Source of the DNA: Opitutaceae bacterium
GTDB taxonomy: Bacteria; Verrucomicrobiota; Verrucomicrobiia; Opitutales; Opitutaceae
DNA length: 64,000 nucleotides
Assembly (NCBI GenBank): GCA_019455245.1
Contig: JACFMR010000007.1
Span: forward strand, 52,030-116,029
Direction of reading: 5' to 3'
Part shown: positions 48,227 to 56,260 of the stretch, one piece after another
Layout of the letters: each line of letters begins with the position of its first letter
How positions within the stretch are numbered: position 1 is the stretch's first letter
Made by a program: the position numbers and the translations under genes
The notes under the pieces: generated by a model
The model's database searches: none
What the model saw: only the letters and a program-made list of their open reading frames with translations
Told to the model about the DNA's origin: nothing

Positions 48227-49099
48227 ATGTCCGCCACCACCTCCACCGTCCCCGTCTCCCTCACCGCTCTGCTCCACGGTCCGGACCAACCCGGCCTTGT
48301 GGCCCGGGCCTCCGGCTGGATCTTCGACCAGGGCGGCAACATCCTGCACGCCGACCAGCACCGCGACACCGAGGCGGGCATCTTTTTCCAGCGCCTCGAA
48401 TGGATCCCTTCCGCCGCCGTGGAACCGAATGCCGCGGCGGACCAATTTCGCGCCTTCGCAAGCTCGCTTGGCATGCAGGTGCGCGTGGCGTCTTCGACGA
48501 AGCGCGCGCGGGTGGCGATCTTCGTCTCCAAGTTCGACCACTGCTTCCACGACCTCGTGCTGCGCTGGAAGGCCGGCGAGTTCAACTGCGACATCGTCAC
48601 CGTGGTTTCCAACCACCCCGACCTCGCGGCGACCGCCGCCGGCTACGGGCTGCCCTACCGGGTGATTCCGGTCACCGCGGCGACCAAGGCAGCCGCCGAG
48701 GCGAAACAGATCGCGCTGCTGCGTGAGCTGCGCGTGGACCTCATCATCATGGCGCGCTACATGCAGGTGCTCTCGGCCGATTTTTTGGCGAACTGCGGCG
48801 CGCCGGTGATCAACATCCACCACTCCTTTTTGCCCGCCTTCGCCGGCGGCAAGCCCTACCACCAGGCGCACGCGCGCGGCGTGAAACTCATCGGCGCCAC
48901 CGCCCACTACGCCACCAGCGATCTCGACGAGGGCCCCATCATCCAGCAGGACGTCGCCCGCGTGACGCACCGGCACGAGGTCGAGGATCTCATCCGCATG
49001 GGCCGCGATCTGGAGAAGATCGTCCTCGCCCAGGCCGTGCGCGCCCACCTCGGCCACCGCGTGCTGGTTTACGGCAACAAGACCGTCGTCTTCGACTGA
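48227..49099 (+). CDS. purU: Formyltetrahydrofolate deformylase
   Basis: A 290-residue enzyme releasing formate from 10-formyl-THF. An N-terminal ACT-like part (L-H-G-P-D-Q-P-G-L-V-A-R-A) is followed by a formyltransferase-fold domain. The catalytic motif is N-I-H-H-S-F-L-P-A-F-A-G-G-K-P-Y-H, then G-A-T-A-H-Y-A-T and L-D-E-G-P-I-I-Q-Q-D. The ATG at 48227 is preferred; an earlier in-frame start would include the REP-like element. It could supply formate to other one-carbon reactions or balance the folate pool. Confidence 0.92.
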   Translation: MSATTSTVPVSLTALLHGPDQPGLVARASGWIFDQGGNILHADQHRDTEAGIFFQRLEWIPSAAVEPNAAADQFRAFASSLGMQVRVASSTKRARVAIFVSKFDHCFHDLVLRWKAGEFNCDIVTVVSNHPDLAATAAGYGLPYRVIPVTAATKAAAEAKQIALLRELRVDLIIMARYMQVLSADFLANCGAPVINIHHSFLPAFAGGKPYHQAHARGVKLIGATAHYATSDLDEGPIIQQDVARVTHRHEVEDLIRMGRDLEKIVLAQAVRAHLGHRVLVYGNKTVVFD

Positions 49100-49100
49100 G

Positions 49101-49158
49101 CCGAAGTCGGCCGTGATTGCGCGTAGCCGCGCTTAAGCCGAAGGCGCAAGCGTGGCCC
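49101..49158 (+). repeat. 58-bp imperfect direct repeat, copy A
   Basis: Shares 48 of 58 positions with copy B (49402-49459), same orientation, 301 bp apart. It starts CCGAAGTCGGCCGTGATTGC and ends AAGCGTGGCCC, with short internal inverted repeats. Confidence 0.6.
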
Positions 49159-49401
49159 AGCGGTCTCTTGGCCTGCATCGTCACAAAGAGGCACAAAAAT
49201 CAAACTCGTGGCGATAACTCCACCCCTGCGCCCATAGGCGCACGCAGGGTTTCAATCGTTACGGATTTTTTGCGCTTTTCCGTGGCCATTGCTCCGGAGG
49301 TGGCGCGCGTTGCCCCCAACGCGCGTTTTTCCTGCGCGCCCCGCTTCACGCGCGAACGCCACGTTTTCGGGCGCTGCCCTCAAACGCAGCTACCTCCCGA
49401 T
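49159..49401. other. Gene-free 243-bp spacer between two 58-bp repeats
   Basis: I see no supportable gene here. The DNA holds a purine-rich stretch (CACAAAGAGGCACAAAAATC, 49182-49201), a small palindrome GCGCCCATAGGCGC (49229-49242) and a T-rich run (49266-49280). The open frame covering it shows no protein-like composition. It could be a non-coding RNA or the interior of a mobile element. Confidence 0.4.
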
Positions 49402-49459
49402 CCGACGTCGGCCGTAATTGCGGGCAACCGAGCTTAAGCCAACAGGGCAAGCGTGGCCC
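49402..49459 (+). repeat. 58-bp imperfect direct repeat, copy B
   Basis: Second copy of the direct repeat, ending 71 bases before the start of the TPR protein gene. It may carry the promoter or leader of that gene. Confidence 0.6.
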
Positions 49460-49530
49460 GTCGTTTCCAGCATTTACATGCACCCGCGCCTTTGCTTTGG
49501 TCGCGCTTTTCCACCAACCATTTCCTGCGC

Positions 49531-50280
49531 ATGACCACACCCGCCAGTCCCCAACCCCCGTCCGCCTCCCACGCCGACGTCAAGAACGTGACGCCCGGCC
49601 TCGCGGAACAACTGCATCAGTTCTGGACGCGCAACCGCAACCTGATCGTGGCCGCTTGTGCGGTCGTGTTCGTGGTGATCGTGATCCGCGGGGTGATGGA
49701 CCACATGGCGGCGGAGAAGGAAAAGCAATTTGGCGCGGACTTTGCCGCGGCCGCCGTTACTCCCGAAAAGCTGCAGGCCTTTGCCCAGACCCATGCCGGC
49801 CACGAGCTCGCGGGGGTGGCTTGGCTCCAACTCGGCGACCAGGCCTACGCCGCACAGCGCGCGACCGAGGCCGTCGCGCACTACGAGCAGGCGGCCAAGG
49901 TGCTCAAATCGGGTCCGCTGGCCGACCGCACCCGGCTGGGTCTCGCCATGGCCCAATTGCAGGCCGGGCAGATCGAGGCCGGGCGCGCCGCGCTCCAAGC
50001 CTTGGTGGACAATGACAAGCTTTCGCGCGGCGCCCGCGTCGAGGCCGCCTACCACCTCGCCAGTCTGGCGCATGCTGCCGGCAGTGCCGCCGATGTGCGC
50101 ACGCAGATGGAGCGCATTTTGAGCCTCGATCCGTCCAGCCCCTGGGCCCAGCGCGTCATGATGCTGCGCATGGCCGACGCGAGCACGCCCACCGCTCCTG
50201 CGGTTGCCGCCCCGGCGGCCCCGGCCGCGACTGCGGAAGAGTCCGCCGAGCCTGTCATCAAGCTCAACCTCGGACAGTAA
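49531..50280 (+). CDS. Single-pass TPR protein (YfgM-like)
   Basis: A 249-residue protein with one transmembrane segment (residues about 45-60, V-A-A-C-A-V-V-F-V-V-I-V-I-R-G-V) and a periplasmic TPR-type tail (residues about 70-215, A-W-L-Q-L-G-D-Q-A-Y-A-A-Q-R-A-T-E-A-V). It ends in an Ala/Pro-rich, acidic tail. The layout matches YfgM-type ancillary subunits of the Sec translocon, which help periplasmic chaperone handover. The ATG at 49531 is preferred over 49453 because the extension has no protein-like pattern. Confidence 0.75.
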   Translation: MTTPASPQPPSASHADVKNVTPGLAEQLHQFWTRNRNLIVAACAVVFVVIVIRGVMDHMAAEKEKQFGADFAAAAVTPEKLQAFAQTHAGHELAGVAWLQLGDQAYAAQRATEAVAHYEQAAKVLKSGPLADRTRLGLAMAQLQAGQIEAGRAALQALVDNDKLSRGARVEAAYHLASLAHAAGSAADVRTQMERILSLDPSSPWAQRVMMLRMADASTPTAPAVAAPAAPAATAEESAEPVIKLNLGQ

Positions 50281-50336
50281 TTTTGACAGACAGAGGTGCG
50301 GGCCGGTCCGCCCTCGCCATTGTATTGATGCTTGAG

Positions 50337-50379
50337 GTGGACGTGCACTCTGCTGGCCAGCAGAGCGCTGCGCGTCCAC
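50337..50379. repeat. Large palindromic hairpin
   Basis: Outer arms GTGGACG / CGTCCAC enclose a perfect palindrome CTCTGCTGGCCAGCAGAG (50348-50365). It lies after the TPR gene and before the minus-strand PEP-CTERM gene. No T-run follows. The 296-bp gap around it (50281-50576) holds no gene; besides this hairpin it has one more palindrome and the PEP-CTERM terminator. Confidence 0.6.
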
Positions 50380-50469
50380 ACTTCAGACCGGCACCGGGAC
50401 GTGCCGATCCACCTTCAAAACCTGACCGAGGTTCCTGGGGAATGCCGGTGTTGTTCCACCTGCCAAGCC

Positions 50470-50512
50470 CACTGTAGGCCAGGTCGTCGGGCGGGCCTGC
50501 AACCTGGCAGTG
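50470..50512 (+). repeat. GTAG-containing hairpin element
   Basis: CACTGTAG leads to GCCAGGT (50478-50484), a 17-nt loop and ACCTGGC (50502-50508), then CAGTG, which pairs with CACTG. The foot contains GTAG, as in the other REP-like elements of this window. Confidence 0.5.
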
Positions 50513-50522
50513 CCGACCCCAC

Positions 50523-50548
50523 AAAAAAGCCCGCCGAGATGGCGGGCT
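50523..50548 (-). terminator. Terminator of the PEP-CTERM gene
   Basis: On the minus strand an 8-bp stem AGCCCGCC / GGCGGGCT with a 5-nt loop is followed by six T residues (50528-50523). It begins 29 bases after the stop of the gene at 50577. Confidence 0.85.
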
Positions 50549-50576
50549 GGAAGAACAGGAGAAAAGGCTATCCGGC

Positions 50577-51302
50577 TCAGGCGGCGTTTGCAGCCGGCTT
50601 CCGCCGCCGGATCGCCATCACCCCGACGAAGGCCACTCCACCCAAAATAGCTGCGTAAGTTGAGGGCTCAGGGACAGGAGCGAGTGCGGTGGTGCCGCTG
50701 ATTACAAGGTCATTACCGGTTAGATCTCTAAAGCGGTATTTATCCGTTGTGCTTATACCACTACCACCCCAAGCATAAATACGAAATTCAACCGTGCCCG
50801 TGAGATGGGAAAAATCTAGAGCACTCAGAGTGATTGACTGATCACTGTTGCTCGCACTCGGTAGCAACCATGTGCTCACAGCGCTTTCTGAGTTAAATCC
50901 ACCAACTGTGCTTAGCAACGCTGCGTTTGTTGGACCACTCGTGGTTTCGGATGCCTTAAAAATGATTGAATCAAGCGACATCGTGTATCCGTAGTCCACG
51001 GTGATCGAAAATGTGAAATAATCGTTGTTCGTTATGGCATCTGCCAGTGAACCAGAAGTGAATCCCGAAGCACCAAACCCATTGGATAATGGTGATCCAG
51101 CTAGTCCAACGCCGCTGCCTCGGCTTAAAACCCCACTTGGAGAATTTGTAGAAATATTTGCTCCTACGGTGCCAGCAGACAAGGATGCTGTCGCTTCGGA
51201 CACTCCGTTAACATCCCAGCCTAGCAATACAGGTTGCCCATATACTGCCAACGATACACTAGAGGACAGAAGGGTTAGGATGAGGGCGTGCGAAGCTTTC
51301 AT
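50577..51302 (-). CDS. PEP-CTERM sorting domain protein
   Basis: A 241-residue exported protein: signal peptide (M-K-A-S-H-A-L-I-L-T-L-L-S-S-S-V-S-L-A), a Ser/Thr/Gly-rich beta body with no recognised domain, and C-terminal V-P-E-P-S-T-Y, a hydrophobic helix and R-R-R-K. PEP-CTERM proteins are matured by an exosortase not found here. Codon use is AT-richer than in all neighbours, which suggests later acquisition. The ATG at 51302 gives the clean signal sequence. It has its own terminator, so it is probably a separate transcript. Confidence 0.8.
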   Translation of the reverse strand: MKASHALILTLLSSSVSLAVYGQPVLLGWDVNGVSEATASLSAGTVGANISTNSPSGVLSRGSGVGLAGSPLSNGFGASGFTSGSLADAITNNDYFTFSITVDYGYTMSLDSIIFKASETTSGPTNAALLSTVGGFNSESAVSTWLLPSASNSDQSITLSALDFSHLTGTVEFRIYAWGGSGISTTDKYRFRDLTGNDLVISGTTALAPVPEPSTYAAILGGVAFVGVMAIRRRKPAANAA

Positions 51303-51406
51303 AGCGGGGTAGGGGTAAGAACTGCCCGCACCCTGCCGTTTGACGCCGGATGGGGCAAGGGCAAATGGGGGCCGAGCTTGCCGCAAAATTCTTGCGCGTA
51401 GATGCT

Positions 51407-51450
51407 GTTGGGAACGGAGAAATCTGCTCTTGCGATCTCCTGTTCCCAAC
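51407..51450. repeat. Long inverted repeat upstream of the PEP-CTERM gene
   Basis: GTTGGGAAC-GGAGA (51407-51420) pairs with TCTCC-T-GTTCCCAAC (51436-51450), a 14-bp stem with one bulge and a 15-nt loop. It lies between the lipoprotein stop (51534) and the PEP-CTERM start (51302). It could end the upstream operon or control the PEP-CTERM gene. The 231-bp gap around it holds no gene. Confidence 0.5.
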
Positions 51451-51533
51451 CCGGCGTAAAACCAAACTTCGCCCCGTCCGCCCACGCGGGCGCACCGCTC
51501 GCGTGGTGCCGTCAAGCCCCGTCACCCGGCGGC

Positions 51534-51785
51534 TCAGTTGCTCGCGTCGACTTGGTCGGCGGGGATCAGGTTGGGGGTGACCTGGGCGAGCCGGCGGTCC
51601 CGGAAGTAGTAGTAGGAGCCGGCGTAGCGGTAGGCCTTGATGTTGCCCTCGATATAGACGAGGTCGGCCGAGTAGGCGTTGCTGACGAAGCGGCGTTCCC
51701 CGGTGCCGATCTTGGGCACAAAGGCACAGGCGGTGAGGGAGAGCAGTGCAAGGGTGCACAACAGCAGGCGGGCGGTGTGTTTCAT
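51534..51785 (-). CDS. Small lipoprotein
   Basis: An 83-residue protein with a signal peptide ending in the lipobox L-T-A-C, so Cys20 is probably lipidated. The mature part is aromatic-rich (A-Y-R-Y-A-G-S-Y-Y-Y-F-R-D-R-R-L-A) with no known family. It starts 19 bases after the HlyD-like gene and is the last gene of the minus-strand export cluster. A stabilising role for the TolC/adaptor complex is conceivable. Confidence 0.65.
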   Translation of the reverse strand: MKHTARLLLCTLALLSLTACAFVPKIGTGERRFVSNAYSADLVYIEGNIKAYRYAGSYYYFRDRRLAQVTPNLIPADQVDASN

Positions 51786-51804
51786 GGTGTGAACGGGGAT
51801 GCGA

Positions 51805-52536
51805 TTAAGGAGAGGTGGAGGCGGGCGGCGCGAAGTTCACGCGGCCGCGCATGCCGGCGATGAGTTTGCGGTCGGCATTTTCGATCAGGATCTTGATGCG
51901 CACGAGTCCGCTGGCGCCGTCGATGCGTGGATCGATGAAATCGACCGTGCCGCGGTGCGGCTCGGTCTGGTATTCGGGAAAATCGACGGAGCCCGTCTGG
52001 CCGGCGGTGAGCTTGAGCGCGGCCGTGGACTCGATGAACACCTGCAGATAAACGCGGCTGATGTCCACGAGGTGGAAGACCGGCTCGTTGGCGTCCACCG
52101 CCTCGCCGGCTTCCTTCTGCTTCTCGACGACGATGCCGTCGATTGGGGAACGGATCTTGCGGCGGTCGAGCTGCTCAAGGGCGATCTGGTGCTGGAGTTG
52201 GGCGATGTCGCGCTCGATGCGTTTCTCGATGGCCTCGCCTTCGCTGACAACCTGGTCACGAAAGAGGTTCTGCGTGCCCTGGGCGGCAAATTCCTTTTGT
52301 TCGAGCACCTTGGCAAAACGGTCGACCTCGGCGGCCTCGACGCGATCGATGAGGGTGGCGAGGAGCGTGCCGGCGGCCACGGTGTCACCTTCGCGCACTT
52401 TTACCTCGGCGAGGATGCCCTGCACGGCGGAGCTGACGGTTACCTCACGGTAGGGCAGGAGGATGCCTTCGGCGGCCGGTGCGGCGAGGGCGCACGCGGG
52501 GAGGAGGAGGGCGGCGAGCAGCGGTGCGAGTCTCAT
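51805..52536 (-). CDS. HlyD-like periplasmic adaptor
   Basis: A 243-residue periplasmic adaptor. A signal peptide (M-R-L-A-P-L-L-A-A-L-L-L-P-A-C-A-L-A-A) leads into a split lipoyl domain (G-I-L-A-E-V-K-V-R-E-G-D-T-V and I-R-S-P-I-D-G-I-V-V-E-K) separated by a helical hairpin (residues about 75-125), then a beta-barrel part (G-S-V-D-F-P-E-Y, G-M-R-G-R-V-N-F). It is shorter than most adaptors. It shares a 4-bp overlap with the TolC-like gene. No pump protein is encoded nearby. Confidence 0.85.
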   Translation of the reverse strand: MRLAPLLAALLLPACALAAPAAEGILLPYREVTVSSAVQGILAEVKVREGDTVAAGTLLATLIDRVEAAEVDRFAKVLEQKEFAAQGTQNLFRDQVVSEGEAIEKRIERDIAQLQHQIALEQLDRRKIRSPIDGIVVEKQKEAGEAVDANEPVFHLVDISRVYLQVFIESTAALKLTAGQTGSVDFPEYQTEPHRGTVDFIDPRIDGASGLVRIKILIENADRKLIAGMRGRVNFAPPASTSP

Positions 52537-54134
52537 GTGCGGCGGTTGGCGCCAGGCGCCTCGACCAGGGTGATCTCGTAGCGCTCGAAAAGGATGCCGG
52601 CCACGCCCCAGAGGATGGCGAGGGCCTTCTGACCTTCGGCGACCGACTCGAGCCGGTTGACGCGGGCCTGGGCGAGTTCGTCCTGCAGCCGCAGGACGTT
52701 GAAGCTGGTGGTAAGGCCGTTGGTCAGGCGTTTCTGCTCGGCCTCGAGGGCGGATGCGGCGGCGTCAACGGCGCGGGCCGCGGAGGTGGCGCGTTGCATG
52801 GCGGAGACGACGCGGGTGTGGGCGGTGTGGACCTGTTCGTAGATGCGGTTGACGGCGCGCTGCACCTCGTACTCGGCCTCGCGGAGGCGCAGCATCGACT
52901 CGCGCAACCGGGCGCGCTCCTGCGCAAAGGTGATCGGAATGGAGCCGACGACGCCGACCGAGTAGTCGGGTTGGGTGCGTTCGCTGTAATCGCTGAAGCT
53001 CTTGCCGATGTTTTCGCCCAAGCCGTTGAGGCCGACGGAGGCCTGCAGATCGACGCGTGGGAGGAACTGGTTGCGGGCATAACGCACGCGCTGCTCCTCG
53101 GCCGCGACGCGCTGAAGGGCGACCTGATACTCGGCGTTGCGTTCCAAGGCGAGGTTGCGAAGCGCCGGGAGCGATTCGGCCAGGGAGACTTCATGGAGCG
53201 GATCAAGGAGGGCGAAGCGGGTGTCGGCGGCGGCAAGAAAATCGCTGAAGATGAGGGCACGCAGGCGGTTTTCGGTTTCGACCAGAAAGGAGTTGGCGCG
53301 GATGAGCTCGATCTCGGCGGCGGCCTTGGTGGACTCGGCCTGCATCACGTCGATCGGCGCCATCAGGCCCTGCTGGAGGCGTTTTTCGTTCTCGGCGCGC
53401 AACTGCTCGGCGAGGGCGATGCGGTCGGTGATGACGCGGACCAGTTCGCGGGCGTAGAGGGACTCGATGTAGGCATCGAGTACATTGGTGGCGATCTGGT
53501 CGATCCGGCCGCGGAGGCCCTGTTCGGCGGCGCGCATCTCGGCGCCGGCGATGCGGCTCTCGGCGAGGTTGGCTTTCAGCCCGGCTCCGCGCAGCAGGGG
53601 CTGCGACAGGGTCAGCATGGCGCTGCTGGTGTACTCGGGGTAGAAGCGTGCGAGCGCCTCGCGGTTGAGGCTGTTCTTCAGTTTGTAGGAACGGATCGTG
53701 ACGTTGTAGCGCGTGCCGGTGGGCAGCAGGCCGCCGAGGCTGCCCTCGATGCGCATGTTGTCCTCCTCCATGATCTCGACGGCGCGACCGGTGGCGAAGA
53801 AGTCGCGGGTGTTCTGGGGCCGCTCGATCGATTCCAGCGTGGTGCCGACTTCCAGCAGCGGATCGAAGGCGCCGAGGGCTTGGTTGCGCCGTTGCTCGGC
53901 CATCTTGGGCCGCAGGCGCTCGATGGAGATTTCCAAATTGGCATCGAGCGCGCGCACCACGGCCTCATTCATCGTCAGCGCGAGCGGGGTGTCGGCTTCC
54001 TGGGCGGTGGCGGGGAGAACACTGAAGAGCGCGAAAAACCCGACGAAAAGTTGGGCGGCGCCCGTTGCTGACACGATCCGAACCGAGCGCTTGGCGGGCG
54101 CTGTGGTCGGGCGGGGGTATGAATTTAACAACAT
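52533..54134 (-). CDS. TolC-family outer-membrane channel
   Basis: A 533-residue outer-membrane efflux protein. A signal peptide (L-F-V-G-F-F-A-L-F-S-V-L-P-A-T-A-Q) precedes two OEP-type helical repeats, with heptad-rich helices such as R-I-A-G-A-E-M-R-A-A-E-Q-G-L-R-G-R-I and V-N-R-I-Y-E-Q-V-H-T-A-H-T-R-V. It would supply the exit duct of a three-part exporter with the HlyD-like adaptors. It follows the SecA-like gene after a 112-bp AT-rich gap that may carry a separate promoter. Confidence 0.9.
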   Translation of the reverse strand: MLLNSYPRPTTAPAKRSVRIVSATGAAQLFVGFFALFSVLPATAQEADTPLALTMNEAVVRALDANLEISIERLRPKMAEQRRNQALGAFDPLLEVGTTLESIERPQNTRDFFATGRAVEIMEEDNMRIEGSLGGLLPTGTRYNVTIRSYKLKNSLNREALARFYPEYTSSAMLTLSQPLLRGAGLKANLAESRIAGAEMRAAEQGLRGRIDQIATNVLDAYIESLYARELVRVITDRIALAEQLRAENEKRLQQGLMAPIDVMQAESTKAAAEIELIRANSFLVETENRLRALIFSDFLAAADTRFALLDPLHEVSLAESLPALRNLALERNAEYQVALQRVAAEEQRVRYARNQFLPRVDLQASVGLNGLGENIGKSFSDYSERTQPDYSVGVVGSIPITFAQERARLRESMLRLREAEYEVQRAVNRIYEQVHTAHTRVVSAMQRATSAARAVDAAASALEAEQKRLTNGLTTSFNVLRLQDELAQARVNRLESVAEGQKALAILWGVAGILFERYEITLVEAPGANRRT

Positions 54135-54246
54135 CGAGGTGGCTCTGGGTGGGGGACGCTGGTGTTAAAACTCTACGAAGAAAAGTAAACCTTATGTTTT
54201 TTATGAGAAAAATACTTATCGGCTCATAGGTATGGTCAGGCCCTGC
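54135..54246 (-). promoter_or_regulatory. AT-rich gap before the TolC-like gene, candidate promoter
   Basis: In an otherwise GC-rich cluster, bases of about 54165-54235 are AT-rich (on the minus strand TTTTTCTCATAAAAAACATA followed by AGGTTTACTTTTC). No confident -35/-10 pair, but the composition and position fit a promoter giving separate transcription of the TolC-HlyD-lipoprotein part. Confidence 0.35.
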
Positions 54247-56238
54247 TCACAGGCCGAAGTCGGCCCGGCCGGCACTGAGATTGTCCTGCAGCCAGCGATC
54301 CTGTTGAAACACGGCCAAGCGCTGCCGATAGGCGGCGCGCTCGGCCCGGTGCTGGGCCCAGCGGCAGAGGAGCACGCCGGCGCGGCGCGAACCGGGCCAG
54401 TGCCAGGCGAGGGCGGCGCGCAGGGTGCGGCGCATGAAGCCGGGCAGGAAATCGACGAGCAATTCGTCGTCGCAGGAAAGAAAGAGCTGACCGCCGCCGG
54501 GGTCGCCCTGGCGCGCGGCGCGGCCGAAGAGCTGCCGGTCGATCCGGCCGGACCGGTGCGGTTCGGTGGCGAGGACCATCAGCCCGCCCAAGGCGGCCGC
54601 GCCGTTGCCGAGACGAATGTCCGTGCCGCGGCCCGCCATGTTGGTGGCGATCGTGACCGCGCCCACCGCACCCGCGTGCTCGATGATCATGGCCTCCTCC
54701 TGATGGCGGACGGCATTGAGGAGATGAAAACGGATGCCGCGCCCGCGCAGCCGTTCGGCGAGATTTTCGCTGGCGGCGATGCTGCGGGTGCCCACCAGCA
54801 ACGGGCGGCCGGTGGCGTGGGTGGCGGTGATGGTGGCGACGATGGCGTCCCATTTCTGCTCCGCGCGGGCGAACACCCGGGTGGCGTCGCGCTGGAAACG
54901 GTTGGGCCGGTGCCGCGGGATCGCGCAGAACGGCCGGCGGTGGACCGACCAGATTTCCCGGGCGCATTCACGCGCCGTGCCCGTGATGCCGCTCACATGG
55001 GGGATGAGGCGGAAGAAAGACTGGAAGCTCAGTTGCGCGATGGACTCGGTCGGCCGCGTGACCGGAACCTTCTCCTTGGCCTCGACGGCCTGGTGCAGGC
55101 CCTGTTTCCACTGGCGGCCGGGCATGAGGCGGCCGGTGTATTCATCGACGATGACAATCGTGTCGTCCTGCACGACGTATTGTTTGTCGCGGTGGTAAAA
55201 GAGCCGGGCGCGCAGCGCGGTCTCGACCAGTTCGCGACGCCAGTAGGCATGTTCGAGGGGCGCGCAATCGAGGTCCAACGCGGCGCGTTCGAGCCGCGCG
55301 ATGCCGGCCGCGGTCAGTTTGGTCTCCCGATATTTTTCGTCGCGGGTGAAATCCTTGCCCTCCTCCAGCCCGGCCGCCAGGCGGTGGGCGGCCTGCACGG
55401 CCTCGACCAAGGCGGAGTTTTCCACCTGCCGGCTGATGATCAACGGGGTGACGGCCTCATCGATCAGGAGGTTGTCGGCCTCGTCGATGATCACGTGATG
55501 AAGCCCGCGCAGGACGGTGCGGGCGGTGGCGGGCAGGGTGCCGCCGAAATGCTGCCGGGCGATGCGCCGGCCGGCATCCTGCCACGGCCCGAGCAGAAGG
55601 CGGTCGCGCAGAAAGTCCGCGAGCAATTCTTTGCCGGTGGTGTAGACGATGCCGGCGGCGTGGTGCTCGGCCCGCTCGTTGCCCGGCATCGGCGCCAGCA
55701 CCCGGCCGGTGTCGAGCCCGCAGCGCGCGTAAAAGCGACCGAGGTTGGCCGCGTCGCGCCGGGCGAGATAGTCGTTGGCGGTGAGGATGTGCACCGGCAG
55801 CTGGGTCCAACCGAGCGTCGCGGAAGCCAGGGCGATGGTCAGCGTCTTGCCTTCGCCCGTGGCCATTTCGGCCAGGGTGCCGTGCAGCAAAGCGAGTGCG
55901 CCTTGGAACTGCACCGCATAGGGGTCGAGCTTGAGTTCACGCCGGGCCACCTCGGCCACGACAGGCAGGGCCGCGGCGGCCGGGGCGAAACAGGCATGCC
56001 GATGCCGCCGGACCTCGCTGCGGTGCGCGGCGAGGCGGGCATCAAGATACTCGTTGGAAAGATTACGCAGGGTGGCGTGCTCGGCGAAAAGCCGCTCCGC
56101 GTGTGCCGCAAAGTCCGGCCGGGTGAATTGGCGGCGTCGCCACCAGCCGATGCCTTGGTGCACCCAACCATCGAGTCCCTTATGCAGGGGGGGCGGTGAT
56201 ACCAATCGGGTGCGGACGAGCTCGGCGGAAGGATGCAT
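54247..56238 (-). CDS. SecA-like preprotein translocase ATPase, short form
   Basis: A 663-residue SecA relative (normal SecA is about 850-950). Walker A A-T-G-E-G-K-T (126-132), Walker B I-D-E-A-D-N-L-L-I-D-E-A-V-T-P-L-I-I-S (251-269), I-V-D-E-Y-T-G-R-L-M-P-G-R (363-375), the S-F-Q-S-F-F-R and G-I-T-G-T-A segments, N-M-A-G-R-G-T-D-I (533-541) and R-Q-G-D-P-G (576-581) are intact. A preprotein cross-linking region lies between the motor halves. After residue ~595 only about 65 residues remain, so most of the helical scaffold/wing and the zinc tail are missing. The ATG at 56238 is chosen because upstream sequence belongs to the M50 gene. It probably works as a dedicated motor for the neighbouring secretion cluster. 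Confidence 0.85.
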   Translation of the reverse strand: MHPSAELVRTRLVSPPPLHKGLDGWVHQGIGWWRRRQFTRPDFAAHAERLFAEHATLRNLSNEYLDARLAAHRSEVRRHRHACFAPAAAALPVVAEVARRELKLDPYAVQFQGALALLHGTLAEMATGEGKTLTIALASATLGWTQLPVHILTANDYLARRDAANLGRFYARCGLDTGRVLAPMPGNERAEHHAAGIVYTTGKELLADFLRDRLLLGPWQDAGRRIARQHFGGTLPATARTVLRGLHHVIIDEADNLLIDEAVTPLIISRQVENSALVEAVQAAHRLAAGLEEGKDFTRDEKYRETKLTAAGIARLERAALDLDCAPLEHAYWRRELVETALRARLFYHRDKQYVVQDDTIVIVDEYTGRLMPGRQWKQGLHQAVEAKEKVPVTRPTESIAQLSFQSFFRLIPHVSGITGTARECAREIWSVHRRPFCAIPRHRPNRFQRDATRVFARAEQKWDAIVATITATHATGRPLLVGTRSIAASENLAERLRGRGIRFHLLNAVRHQEEAMIIEHAGAVGAVTIATNMAGRGTDIRLGNGAAALGGLMVLATEPHRSGRIDRQLFGRAARQGDPGGGQLFLSCDDELLVDFLPGFMRRTLRAALAWHWPGSRRAGVLLCRWAQHRAERAAYRQRLAVFQQDRWLQDNLSAGRADFGL

Positions 56239-56260
56239 GCGGCGGCTGGGCGGGCGCGGC

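Noticed and set aside
49117..49437. A 106-residue open frame in the gene-free interval
   Set aside because: Covers parts of both direct repeats, has no recognisable domain or ribosome site, and looks like random translation.
50264..50524. An 86-residue minus-strand open frame after the TPR gene
   Set aside because: It reads through two palindromic hairpins and has no protein-like pattern; better explained as repeat DNA.
51805..54134. A simple RND or ABC drug efflux operon
   Set aside because: Adaptor and TolC-like channel are present, but no RND or ABC pump is encoded; the only ATPase in the cluster is SecA-like.
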